Shown piece by piece: positions 1 to 12,365 of a DNA stretch of 64,000 nucleotides; the stretch's first letter is position 1; each line of letters begins with the position of its first letter. A program made the translations under genes and the position numbers. The notes under the pieces were generated by a model. The model searched no databases. It was not told where the DNA came from and saw only the letters and a list, made by a program, of their open reading frames with translations. The stretch covers positions 4,161,501 to 4,225,500 of the forward strand of contig NC_045142.1 of NCBI RefSeq assembly GCF_008831285.2. The letters run 5' to 3'. The DNA is from Nymphaea colorata (lineage: Eukaryota > Streptophyta > Magnoliopsida > Nymphaeales > Nymphaeaceae).

Positions 1-480
1 TCCTCCGCATTTCCCATTCTGCCCTTCTCATGAAAACTTATTTTTCTTGCGAGAAAGAGTCGTTACATTTTCTTGTTGAGCTTCAGACATTCACGCCATT
101 CAAGAATTCAAGTGATTAGAACCCCACAGGCTATTTTGGATCACCTGAATTTGAACCTTTTTTCCGGGCCAGACCCTGAATTTGAGGCATTCGGATCACG
201 TAAATAAGTTGGGCGGCAGACCCGATTGGATTCAATACGGCCAACAAAACCCCGCATCCTAGCTAGCCTTTAATGGACATCTTCATTTGTTGTGAAGGCT
301 TGCTTTCCTTTGTAAATCATCATGATCTTTGTGTTCTGATCTTTATACGTGTAATAATAATGCTATCCTTCGTAAGGATCCATGAGTTTATGCAAGTATA
401 TGTTGCTCTTATATATATATATGTATATAAATGCATAGGTGCACAACATGATAAAACGAAAGAATTTTTATTTATTTGTC
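1..480. other. AT-rich flank, no gene seen
   Basis: I see no coding signal in this stretch. The only open frames are short and without recognisable domains. A TA/TATG microsatellite lies at about 411-430. Similar TATATG-rich sequence occurs near 44625-44670, beside the inverted relatives of the downstream block. Confidence 0.5.
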
Positions 481-3400
481 CTAAGGTACAGAAATAAAGA
501 AAGAAAGATCCCACTGTTTTCAAAATCACAATGGTTTAAAGTAACGGGATAAAAAAGGTAAGAAAGTTCGTAAAGTACTGTTAAGAGAAAAAATCTCTCT
601 CCAAGGTATTATCTTTTATAAATACGTGAATATGATAATCACAGTGGAGATTTCTCGTTTAGTGTAGTTTGGAATGTGCATCGAGACCGATCGATCAAAT
701 AAAAGGGTAGATTTTAGACAAGCTTATTTAATTCATTTGAGCGGTCTGTCTGCGGATTCAAACACGTCCCAAGATTTATGTTACTATCATAGGCATGGAT
801 CGGGTCTCTTTTCGGCACTTGGGTTTGAGAACAGATATTTTGTGGAGATCCGACCCAATCATCTGTAAGTCGGTGGCCCGCTCTTTTCTCATATGAAATG
901 GCATTTGATTCTCGGAAAGAAAGAAAGCCGGTGGGTATAAATGCGCCACAAACTTTCTCCGAATCCACATCGGCTTTTAGAAAAAAAGAAAGTCATACGC
1001 TCCAATGCATTTCTGGTTCTTGCCCGTTAGCGCCGTCAAATTCCCCACCCTCCTCTCTCCGTGATCGTTTTCTTGCTCCACCATTGAACTCTTTGGGCAG
1101 CATATCTTTCCATTAATCGCAGGAGTTCGTTCGCGGGGCGGAGCGATCGGATGTCAATGGGTGACAATGGTGATCCATCGGATGTCGGTGGGTGACAATG
1201 GTGATGCAATCGGATGATGGGGTTGAGGATTTCTTGCAAGGTATGCCCTGTGAAAGATGTAGAGGCTCTTACTGTTCTCTCGTTCCTTTTGTTTATTTTC
1301 TGCTGTTCACTTTGTGCAGATTGAGAGCATATCAATGCTCCTTTGTACATTATCGCAGTGGTGATAATGAATGGGCAGCGGTGGTGGAGATGATTAAGTG
1401 CCATTGAGATCAAGATCGAGATAGGAATAGGGAGATTAATGGCGGCGAACGAATCAGCCGTTGGAGATTAATCATCAGAATATCGTCCAAATGCATGACG
1501 TTATTGAGTTGAGTTCGGATGGGCCAGAGGTTCTGTTGTCCTTCTTCGTTCTTTTTGTTTTGTTGGATTAAAATTTTGAGTGTTTCTTCTTTGTTCACCG
1601 TGTGTTCTTTTTGCAGATTGAGGGCGTATCAATGCTCCTTTGTACATTGTCGCAGTGGTGGAGATGATTAAGTGCGGTTCAGATGAAGATCGAGATAGAA
1701 ACAGGAAGATTAATGGCGGAGAACGATTCAGCCGTTGGAGATTGATAATCAGAATATCATCCGGATGCATGACGTTATTGAGGTGAGTTCGGATGGGCCA
1801 GAGATTCCGTTGTCCTTTCGTTTCTTTTGTTTTGTTGGAGTAAAATTTTGAGTGTTTCTTCTTTGTTCACTGTGTGTTCTTTTTGCAGGTTGAGGGCATA
1901 TCAATGGTCCTTTCTACATTGTCGCAGTGGTGTTATTGAACGGGCAGCGGTGGTGGAGATGATTAAGTGCCATTGAGATCAAGATCGAGATAGGAATAGG
2001 GAGATTAATGGCGGCGAACGAATCAGCCGTTGGAGATTAATCATCAGAATATCGTCCAAATGCATGACGTTATTGAGTTGAGTTCAGATGGGCCAGAGGT
2101 TCTGTTGTCCTTCTTCGTTTCTTTTGTTTTGTTGGATTAAAATTTTGAGTGTTTCTTCTTTGTTCACCGTGTGTTCTTTTTGCAGATTGAGGGCGTATCA
2201 ATGCTCCTTTGTACATTGTCGCAGTGGTGGAGATGAAGATCGAGATAGAAACAGGAAGATTAATGGCGGCGAACGATTCAGCCGTTGGAGATTGATCATC
2301 AGAATATCGTCCGGATGCATGACGTTATTGAGGTGAGTTCGGATGGGCCAGAGATTCCGTTGTCCTTTCGTTTCTTTTGTTTTGTTGGAGTAAAATTTTG
2401 AGTGTTTCTTCTTTGTTCACTGTGTGTTCTTTTTGCAGGTTGAGGGCATATCAATGGTCCTTTCTACATTGTCGCAGTGGTGTTATTGAACGGGCTGCGG
2501 TGGTGGAGATGATTAAGTGCCATTTAGATCAAGATCGAGATTAATGGCGGCGAACGAATCAGCCCTTGGAGATTAATCGTCAGAATCTCGTCCGGATGCA
2601 TGACGTTATTGAGGTGAGTTCGGATGGGCCAGTGATTCCGTTGTCCTTTCTTAGTTTCTTTTAATTTACTGGAGTAAAATTTTGAGTGTTTCTTCTGTCT
2701 ACATTGTTGTTTTTGCAGATTGAGAGCATATCAATGCTCCTTGTACATTGTCGCAGTGGTGTTATTGAATGGCAGCGGTGGTGGAGATGATTAAGTGCCA
2801 TTGAGATCAAGATCGAGACAGAAACAGGGAGATTAATGGCAGCGAACAAATCAGCCATTGGAGATTAATCGTCAGAATATCGTCTGGGATGCATGACGTT
2901 ATTGAGGTGAGTTCGGATGGGCCAGTGATTCCGTTGTCCTTCTTCGTTTCTTTTGTTTTGTTGGCGTAAAAGTTTGAGTGTTTCTTCTTTGTCACGGTTA
3001 GTAGATGAAATGTGAGGGTGGTGCATGATTGGTAAAATAGTTTGGGATGTGTTCATTCGTAATTGTTTGGCCTTCTCATAGACGAACTGATATTCGTTTT
3101 TGAGATGGCACTCAGACTTTAATAATGAGGGTGTGATTAGGTGGCAGGAAGCAGCAGGGATTGATTGGTATAACTGTCATGATTGTTTAAGGATGAAGGC
3201 AAATAGCGCAATGTGGTTTGGGGGTTTGTGAAATACCTGATGGCTAGGTTGAGGATGAATGTTTTCGTTAAACATTTTATTATCAAATGACACTGTGTCT
3301 TTTGGGAATCAACAACTTGCAAGGAAGGCCTTTGTTTGGTGTTGTACTGCCCGAAGATGAAGACTAATGAATGGAAGATCAAACAACTTGATTTGCCGTT

Positions 3401-3680
3401 GAACACTGCTCTGTTCTCTTTTCTAATGTTTTCATTTTCCGCATTATGTGTTGCATATGATATTGGCATTGAACTTTATAAGCAAGATGACTTCAAAAGA
3501 TCTGAATCAGTTTTTGTTTGACAATGTTGATTTCAGTATTATGTAATCTTCTGCAGACACAGACTTAAGATGAGTATAAAAGGATGTTTGCCAATGTGAA
3601 TATGAAATACAAGAAAAAAATTGGTTTGATTCAAGAGGGTTAATTTTGTTCTTGAATATGGACTTAGAATATTCTTGTTC
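480..3680 (+). repeat. Repeat block A, copy 1 (multi-exon-like unit)
   Basis: This block recurs as a diverged direct copy (T3 plus A2, about 20075-22466) and as inverted relatives at about 44800-46110 and 41500-42000. Recognisable segments in order are: a lead around 622-880 containing a purine/pyrimidine stretch with 'cgaccgatcaaataaaagg'; a segment near 890-1250; six tandem exon-like units (1320-2906); and a segment at 3000-3500. In that last segment a frame reading GFVKYLMARLRMNV is also kept in the copy at about 21590 and nearly kept in the inverted copy at about 41700. I do not recognise a protein family. Splice-like signals flank several pieces, so the block may descend from a transcribed gene or a gene-capturing element. 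Frames are broken in every copy, so no product is claimed. Confidence 0.7.
1320..2906 (+). repeat. Tandem array of six exon-like units with splice-like borders
   Basis: Six units occupy 1320-1508, 1617-1782, 1889-2077, 2186-2332, 2439-2613 and 2719-2906. Each is preceded by a pyrimidine tract ending in TTTTGCAG (TTTGTGCAG in unit 1) and begins ATTGAG or GTTGAG. Each ends GACGTTATTGAG. In units 2, 4, 5 and 6 this is followed by the donor-like GTGAGTTC; in units 1 and 3 the donor is TTGAGTTC, so the GT is lost. The spacers are 100-111 bp and begin with the conserved GATGGGCCAG. Units 1-2 and 3-4 form a duplicated dimer of about 569 bp. Every unit contains a 10-codon ATG-to-stop mini-frame (such as MAANESAVGD). 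That exon/intron-like organisation is seen directly; transcription or splicing is inference. Confidence 0.75.
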
Positions 3681-6600
3681 AGGGTTCCTTGTAGTATGTA
3701 CTCCTTGCTGAACAATTAATGCTTCACTATTGACTCCGTTGAGTATTTGATTTAAGGAGAATAATATTGATGAGCGGGCATGGGGATTCAACAGGGTGGT
3801 TGACCTTATTATCATGTCATTATAGGTTATTCTTGTCTTGCCAGTCACTTGCACAATGTTTCTCTTCAATACTAATTTGGGGGCTTTATTATTTTGTTAC
3901 TTTGCATGTTATTGAAGAAAAGGCTTCCTATGATGTGCTTGTTCATTGGGACATGCAGGGAGCAGCGTATGATGTTGCATCATTACTAATAATGCAGTGC
4001 CTAGCTTGTCACTCTCTTCTTATGTTTTCTCCTCTTTTCATTCTTTTATTATCGGATGAGTGCATAGCACAAATTTGTGACTGTATTGATGTGGTTAAGA
4101 TTTTCTTACTGCATTACTCTAGTTATTCAGTTTCTTGGGATTGCTGCTTCTTGGATGCCTCACACTTTTTTTTTTATCATTTCTGATAAATAAGATTTAT
4201 CTTGGTTAAACATCACATTACTGAAGCTATTCAATTTCTTGAGATTACTGGTTCGTGGACAAAACATTTTCTTTTTTCTCATTTTTTTGATGAATATGAT
4301 TTAATGGGAATTTATTGGTCTTTTTTAATGATGCTTGGAGCTTGTAGTGATAACTTTTACTACATCCTTAAATGTCCATCAAATATGTGTTGTCATTTAT
4401 TTTTTATTTATATTACGTGCACATTGTTAATTAGATTTTAAAGTTTACTCAAGTTATTCATTTTCCTGATATTACTACTTTAAGAGCTTCACGTCTTCTT
4501 TTCCTCATTTTTTCTCCTGATATTTTTTATGAAGCTTTTGTACCAAACTTTTTACTATATGTTTAACATCAATAAAAGATATGATGTCATTTCTTCTACT
4601 GATTACGTGATCATACATTTTTGTCAAATTTTGTGTTCTACTTCAATTTGTTTTGTATGATTATATATTCTTAGGTTTATAAAAAGTTAAAAGGTTATTT
4701 ATCTTATATTGACATACTCTTATCATTATCATTTTTTTTTTTGAAGACTTATTATTGACATATTCTTGTTCAGGGTTCCTTGTAGTATGTACTCCTTGCT
4801 GAACAATTAATGCTTCACTATTGACTCCGTTGAGTATTTGATTTAAGGAGAATAATATTGATGAGCGGGCATGGGGATTCAACAGGTTGGTTGACCTTAT
4901 TATCATGTCATTATAGGTTATTCTTGTTTTGCCAGTCACTTGCACAATGTTTCTCTTCAATATTAATTTAGGGGGGCTTTATTATTTTGTTACTTTGCAT
5001 GTTATTGAAGAAAAGGCTTCCTATGATGTGCTTGTTCATTGGGACAAGCAGGGAGCAGCGTGTGATGTTGCATCATTACTAATAATGCAGTGCCTAGCTT
5101 GTCACTCTCTTATGTTTTCTCGTCTTTTCATTCTTTTATTATCGGATGAGTGCATAACACAAATTTGTGACTGTATTGATGTGGTTAAGATTTTCTTACT
5201 GCATTACTCTAGTTATTCAGTTTCTTGGGATTGCTGCTTCTTGGATGCCTCACACTTTTTTTTTTATCATTTCTGATAAATAAGATTTATCTTGGTTAAA
5301 CATCACATTACCGAAGCTATTCAATTTCTTGAGATTACTGGTTCGTGGACAAAACATTTTCTTTTTTCTCATTTTTTTGATGAATATGATTTAATGGGAA
5401 TTTATTGGTCTTTTTTAATGATGCTTGGAGCTTGTAGTGATAACTTTTACTACATCCTTAAATGTCCATCAAATATGTGTTGTCATTTATTTTTTATTTA
5501 TATTACGTGCACATTGTTAATTAGATTTTAAAGTTTACTCAAGTTATTCATTTTCCTGATATTACTACTTTAAGAGCTTCACGTCTTCTTTTCCTCATTT
5601 TTTCTCGTGATATTTTTTATGAAGCTTTTGTACCTAACTTTTTACTATATGTTTAACATCAATAAAAGATATGATGTCATTTCTTCTACTGATTACGTGA
5701 TCATACATTTTTGTCAAATTTTGTGTTCTACTTCAATTTGTTTTGTATGATTATATATTCTTAGGTTTTTAAAAAGTTAAAAGGTTATTTATCTTATATT
5801 GACATACTCTTATCATTATCATTTTTTTTTTTGAAGACTTGTTATTGACATATTCTTGTTCAGGGTTCCTTGTAGTATGTACTCCTTGCTGAACAATTAA
5901 TGCTTCACTATTGACTCCGTTGAGTATTTGATTTAAGGAGAATAATATTGATGAGCGGGCATGGGGATTCAACAGGTTCGTTGACCTTATTATCATGTCA
6001 TTATAGGTTATTCTTGTTTTGCCAGTCACTTGCACAATGTTTCTCTTCAATATTAATTTAGGGGGGCTTTATTATTTTGTTACTTTGCATGTTATTGAAG
6101 AAAAGGCTTCCTATGATGTGCTTGTTCATTGGGACAAGCAGGGAGCAGCGTGTGATGTTGCATCATTACTAATAATGCAGTGCCTAGCTTGTCACTCTCT
6201 TATGTTTTCTCCTCTTTTCATTCTTTTATTATCGGATGAGTGCATAACACAAATTTGTGACTGTATTGATGTGGTTAAGATTTTCTTACTGCATTACTCT
6301 AGTTATTCAGTTTCTTGGGATTGCTGCTTCTTGGATGCCTCACACTTTTTTTTTTATCATTTCTGATAAATAAGATTTATCTTGGTTAAACATCACATTA
6401 CCGAAGCTATTCAATTTCTTGAGATTACTGGTTCGTGGACAAAACATTTTCTTTTTTCTCATTTTTTTGATGAATATGATTTAATGGGAATTTATTGGTC
6501 TTTTTTAATGATGCTTGGAGCTTGTAGTGATAACTTTTACTACATCCTTAAATGTCCATCAAATATGTGTTGTCATTTATTTTTTATTTATATTACGTGC

Positions 6601-9100
6601 ACATTGTTAATTAGATTTTAAAGTTTACTCAAGTTATTCATTTTCCTGATATTACTACTTTAAGAGCTTCACGTCTTCTTTTCCTCATATTTTCTCGTGA
6701 TATTTTTTATGAAGCTTTTGTACCTAACTTTTTACTATATGTTTAACATCAATAAAAGATATGATGTCATTTCTTCTACTGATTACGTGATCATACATTT
6801 TTGTCAAATTTTGTGTTCTACTTCAATTTGTTTTGTATGATTATATATTCTTAGGTTTTTAAAAAGTTAAAAGGTTATTTATCTTATATTGACATACTCT
6901 TATCATTATCATTTTTTTTTTTGAAGACTTGTTATTGACATATTCTTGTTCAGGGTTCCTTGTAGTATGTACTCCTTGCTGAACAATTAATGCTTCACTA
7001 TTGACTCCGTTGAGTATTTGATTTAAGGAGAATAATATTGATGAGCGGGCATGGGGATTCAACAGGTTCGTTGACCTTATTATCATGTCATTATAGGTTA
7101 TTCTTGTTTTGCCAGTCACTTGCACAATGTTTCTCTTCAATATTAATTTAGGGGGGCTTTATTATTTTGTTACTTTGCATGTTATTGAAGAAAAGGCTTC
7201 CTATGATGTGCTTGTTCATTGGGACAAGCAGGGAGCAGCGTGTGATGTTGCATCATTACTAATAATGCAGTGCCTAGCTTGTCACTCTCTTATGTTTTCT
7301 CCTCTTTTCATTCTTTTATTATCGGATGAGTGCATAACACAAATTTGTGACTGTATTGATGTGGTTAAGATTTTCTTACTGCATTACTCTAGTTATTCAG
7401 TTTCTTGGGATTGCTGCTTCTTGGATGCCTCACACTTTTTTTTTTATCATTTCTGATAAATAAGATTTATCTTGGTTAAACATCACATTACCGAAGCTAT
7501 TCAATTTCTTGAGATTACTGGTTCGTGGACAAAACATTTTCTTTTTTCTCATTTTTTTGATGAATATGATTTAATGGGAATTTATTGGTCTTTTTTAATG
7601 ATGCTTGGAGCTTGTAGTGATAACTTTTACTACATCCTTAAATGTCCATCAAATATGTGTTGTCATTTATTTTTTATTTATATTACGTGCACATTGTTAA
7701 TTAGATTTTAAAGTTTACTCAAGTTATTCATTTTCCTGATATTACTACTTTAAGAGCTTCACGTCTTCTTTTCCTCATATTTTCTCGTGATATTTTTTAT
7801 GAAGCTTTTGTACCTAACTTTTTACTATATGTTTAACATCAATAAAAGATATGATGTCATTTCTTCTACTGATTACGTGATCATACATTTTTGTCAAATT
7901 TTGTGTTCTACTTCAATTTGTTTTGTATGATTATATATTCTTAGGTTTTTAAAAAGTTAAAAGGTTATTTATCTTATATTGACATACTCTTATCATTATC
8001 ATTTTTTTTTTGAAGACTTGTTATTGACATATTCTTGTTCAGGGTTCCTTGTAGTATGTACTCCTTGCTGAACAATTAATGCTTCACTATTGACTCCGTT
8101 GAGTATTTGATTTAAGGAGAATAATATTGATGAGCGGGCATGGGGATTCAACAGGTTCGTTGACCTTATTATCATGTCATTATAGGTTATTCCTTTTTTG
8201 CCAGTCACTTGCACAATTTTTCTCTTCAATACTAATTTAGGGGGGCTTTATTATTTTGTTACTTTGCATGTTATTGAAGAAAAGGCTTCCTGTGATGTGC
8301 TTGTTCATTGGGACAAGCAGGGAGCAGCGTGTGATGTTGCATCATTACTAATAATGCAGTGCCTAGCTTGTCACTCTCTTATGTTTTCTCCTCTTTTCAT
8401 TCTTTTATTATCGGATGAGTGCATAACACAAATTTGTGACTGTATTGATGTGGTTAAGATTTTCTTACTGCATTACTCTAGTTATTCAGTTTCTTGGGAT
8501 TGCTGCTTCTTGGATGCCTCACACTTTTTTTTTTATCATTTCTGATAAATAAGATTTATCTTGGTTAAACATCACATTACTGAAGCTATTCAATTTCTTG
8601 AGTTTACTGGTTCGTGGACAAAACATTTTCTTTTTTCTCATTTTTTTGATGAATATGATCTAATGGGGAGCTTGTAGTGATAACTTTTACTACATCCTTA
8701 AATGTCCATCAAATATGTGTTGTCATTTATTTTTTATTTATATTACGTGCACATTGTTAATTAGATTTTAAAGTTTACTCAAGTTATTCATTTTCCTGAT
8801 ATTACTACTTTAAGAGCCTCACGTCTTCTTTTCCTCATTTTTTCTCCTGATATTTTTTATGAAGCTTTTGTACCTAACTTTTTACTATATGTTTAACATC
8901 AATAAAAGATATGATGTCATTTCTTCTGCTGATTACGTGATCATACATTTTTGTCAAATTTTGTGTTCTACTTCAATTTGTTTTGTATGATTATATATTC
9001 TTAGGTTTTTCAAAAGTTAAAAGGTTATTTATCTTATATTGACATACTCTTATCATTATCATTTTTTTTTTTCAAGACTTGTTATTAACATATTCTTGTT
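3680..9100 (+). repeat. 1,090-bp tandem repeat array, five copies
   Basis: Counting from the shared CAGGGTTCCTTGTAG, copies start at 3680, 4771, 5861, 6951 and 8040, giving periods of 1091, 1090, 1090, 1089 and 1061 bp. The fifth copy has lost about 30 bp near 8667. Copies 2-4 differ at only a handful of positions (for example GGTTGG versus GGTTCG before TTGACC, and TTTTTTCTC versus ATATTTTCTC), which implies recent amplification or homogenisation. Each copy repeats the same open frames of 115 and 79 codons on the plus strand and about 93 on the minus strand. None has a recognisable domain and their conservation follows from repeat identity, so they are not called genes. A single half-copy at about 22030-22466 shows the ancestral non-amplified state. 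Confidence 0.93.
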
Positions 9101-10310
9101 CAGGGTTCCTTGTAGTATGTACTCCTTGCTGAACAATTAATGCTTCACTATTGACTCCGTTGAGTATTTGATTTAAGGAGAATAATATTGATGAGCGGGC
9201 ATGGGGATTCAACAGGGTGGTTGACCTTATTATCATGTCATTATAGGTTATTCTTGTTTGCCAGTCACTTGCACAATGTTTCTCTTCAATACTAATTTGG
9301 GGGCTTTATTATTTTGTTACTTTGCTTGTTATTGAAGAAAAGGCTTCCTATGATGTGCTTGTTCATTGGGACATGCAGGGAGCAGCGTATGATGTTGCAT
9401 CATTACTAATAATGCAGTGCCTAGCTTGTCACTCTCTTATGTTTCTCCTCTTTTCATTCTTTATTATCGGATGAGTGCATACACAAATTTGGACTGTATT
9501 GATGTGGTTAAGATTTTCTTACTGCATTACTCTAGTTATTCAGTTTCTTGGGATTGCTGCTTCTTGGATGCCTCACACTTTTTTTTTATCATTTCTGATA
9601 AGTAAGATTTATCTTGGTTAAACATTACATTACTGAAGCTATTCAATTTCTTGAGATTAGTGGTTCGTGGGTAAAACATTTTCTTTTTTCTCATTTTTTT
9701 GATGAATATGATTTATCTTAATTAAACATTTTCTGACTCTCAATACTTTTTGATGATAATTTTTTTTAGAGTTTTCCATTTTGAAGACCTGGTTTGGAAA
9801 TTTATTGAGCTTTTTTTAATGATGCTTGGAGCTTGTGGCGATAACTTTTACTACATCCTTAAATGTCCATCAAATATGTGTTGTCATTTATTTTTTATTT
9901 AAATTACGTGCACATTGTTAATTAGATTTAAAAGTTTACTCAAATTATTCATTTTCCTCATATTACTACTTTAAGAGCTTCACGTCTTCTTTTTCTCATT
10001 TTTTATGAAGATGATTTATCTCAATTAAAGAATTTCTGATTGTAAATGTTTTTGAATGCTGAGTTTGTTTGAAGTTTTTCATTTTAGGATATGGTTTGGG
10101 GATCTATGAAGCTTTTGTACCTAACTTTTACTATATCTTTAACATCAATAAAAAAGATGATGTCATTTCTTCTATTGATTACTTGATTATACATTTTTGT
10201 CAAGTTTTGTGTACTACTTCAATTTGTTTTGTATGATTATATATTGTTGGGTTTTTTAAAAGTTAAAAGGTTATATATTGACATACTCTATCCATTGTCC
10301 TTTTTTTTTT
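9101..10310 (+). repeat. Diverged, longer copy 6 of the 1,090-bp unit
   Basis: The copy starts with the same CAGGGTTCCTTG as the upstream array but is about 1.21 kb long. It carries two extra stretches, around 9710-9800 and 10010-10110, that the short copies lack. It is nearly identical to 15365-16580, which marks the start of a 6.26-kb super-repeat. The short copies look like internal-deletion derivatives of this longer form, because the single junction in each short copy joins sequences that flank the extra stretches here. That direction is inferred. Confidence 0.8.
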
Positions 10311-11170
10311 TTCAAGACTTGTTATTGAGCTCTTTGATTTGCATATCTTTTGATTTTGTGAATAGCTCATTTATGATTTTTTTTTTGATATGTTGAAACA
10401 TGTTGGGCTTTAGACAACGGTTTAAATATAAACTTTTATTAGACATGATAGTTTTTTTAATTCATGTTAGACAAGTATTAACTTTCTGAGAAATTCATGT
10501 TAAATGTTTTTTATGATAAATTTATTGTTAGTCCTTACTTTTCTCTCTCCAAAGTTATTTATAGACTTGTCTCTTTATAATATTTACTAAGTTTGACTTC
10601 ATGATTTCTTCTACAAGTTAGGTATTATTTTATTTTTTGTTTAAATTTTTTACAATTTATTGTTGTATTTGTTGAATATGTTCAAATATATAACAATCAT
10701 ATTCAACCCTTCTTTTAGTCTCTAGAGATTCATAGGCTTAGTTGATTACAACGTCATCACCACACACCCATGAGACAGGGTGCTATTTCCTTTTTTTAAA
10801 ATTATTTCATATTTGATAATAAGTGTGTTCTGGTAACTTTTTGCTATTTATGGCTGTTTAATGAGACCATATCTCACGAAAATCTATTATATTCTTTTAT
10901 GTTGTCATTTGATGAGTAGTTCTTGTCATCAGTTTAATTAGTTTTTTATAAATAAGTGAATATGATAATGTGCAGATTTCTCGTTTATTGTAGTTGAGGA
11001 TGACGATCGAGACCGACCGGTCAAATAAAAGGGTAGATTTTAGACAAGCTCATTTAATTCATTTGAGCTGTCTCCTGACTCAAACACGGCCCAAGACTTA
11101 TGTTACCAGCAGGGTCTTCAATGTAGTTGAACATGGCGAGAAAAGGGTCGTAGGTATGGATCGGGTCTCT
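10310..11170 (+). repeat. Tail block T, copy 1
   Basis: This AT-rich block starts after CAAGACTTGTTATTGA and ends at the polypyrimidine array. It is repeated at 16581-17451 and 19431-20280, and its last 250 bp match 622-880. The end of the block contains a frame reading RSNKRVDFRQAHLIHLS, preserved in all copies, but it has no recognisable family. The 5' part (10310-10980) has no coding signal. Confidence 0.8.
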
Positions 11171-12365
11171 TTTCAGCAGGGTCCCTTCTTCCTCCCTTGC
11201 TCACTTCCTCCTACGCCTCCCTTCTTCTACCTTGCTCCTTCTTCCTCCCTCGCTCCCTTCTTCCTACGCCTCCCTTCTTAGGACCCTTCTTCTTCCTTCG
11301 CTGCCTCCCTTCTTCCTCCCTCGCTCCCTTCTTCCTGCGCCTCCCTTCTTCTTCCTCCGCTGCCTCCCTTCTTCCTCCCTCCTCCCTCTGCCTCCCTTCT
11401 TCCTCCCTCGCTCCCTTCTTCCTCCCTCGCTCCCTTCTTCATGCGCTTCCCTTCTTCCTCCCTTTTTCTTCCTCCACTACCCCCCTTCTGCTGCCTCCCT
11501 TCTTCCTCCGCTGCCTCCCTTCTTCCTGCGCTTCCCTTCTTCCTCCCTCCCTTCTTCCTTCCTCCCTCCCTTCTTCCTCCCTCGCTCCCTTCTTCCTGCG
11601 CCTCCCTTCTTCTTCCTCCGCTGCCTCCCTTCATCCTCCCTCGCTCCCTTCTTCCTCCACTACCCCCCTTCTTCCTCCCTTCTGCTGCCTCCCTTCTTCC
11701 TCCCTCCTTCTTCCTCTGCCTCCCTTCTTCCTCCACTGCCTCCCTTCTTCCTCCCTCCTTCTTCCTCTGCCTCCCTTCTTCCTCCGCTGCCTCCCTTCTT
11801 CCTCCCTCCGCCTCCCTTCTTCCTCCCTCGCTCCCTTCTTCCTGCGCCTCCTTTCTTCTTCCTCCGCTGCCTCCCTTCTTCCTCTCTCCTTCTTCCTCCC
11901 TTGCTGCCTTCTTCCTGCGCCTCCCTTCTTCTTCCTCCGTTGGCTCCCTTCTTCCTTCCTCCTTCTTCCTCGGCCTTCCTTCTTCCTCCCTCCCTACCTC
12001 CTTCTTCCTCCGCCTCCCTTCTTCCTCTCTCACTCCCTTCTTCCTCTGCCTCCCTCCCTCCCTTCTTCCTGTGCTTCCCTTCTTCTTCCTCCGCTGCCTC
12101 CCTTCTTCCTCCCTCGCTCCCTTCTTTCTCCTCCACCGTTTCCTTCTTCTTCTGCCTCCCTTCGTCGCTCGCTCCCTTCTGCCTCCCTCCTTCCCTTCTT
12201 CCTTCCTCGCTCCCTTCCGCCTCCCTTTTTCCTTCCTCGCTCCCTTCTTCCTCCTCCCTCCTTCCCTTCTTTCTCTGCCTGCCGTTCCTCGTCGCTCCCT
12301 TCTTCCTCCCTCGCTCTCTTCTTCCTCCACCTCCCTTCTTCCTCCCTTGCTCCCTTCTTCCCCTT
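11171..12365. repeat. Polypyrimidine minisatellite S1 (TTCCTCC-rich)
   Basis: About 1.2 kb of almost pure C/T on the plus strand, built from variants of CTTCTTCCTCCCTCGCTCC and CTTCTTCCTCCGCTGCCTC with irregular periods of roughly 16-23 bp. G and A appear mainly at fixed places in the units. Several long frames stay open on both strands only because the repeat lacks A-containing stop codons. They would encode Leu/Pro/Ser-rich (plus) or Glu/Arg/Gly/Lys-rich (minus) peptides, and I reject them as genes. The strand asymmetry makes triplex or other non-B structure plausible. Confidence 0.93.

Noticed and set aside
4929-5531. Repeated 115- and 79-codon frames in the 1,090-bp units
   Set aside because: Their conservation is explained by near-identity of the tandem copies. 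The more diverged copies (9101, 15365, 22030) break them, and there is no known domain.
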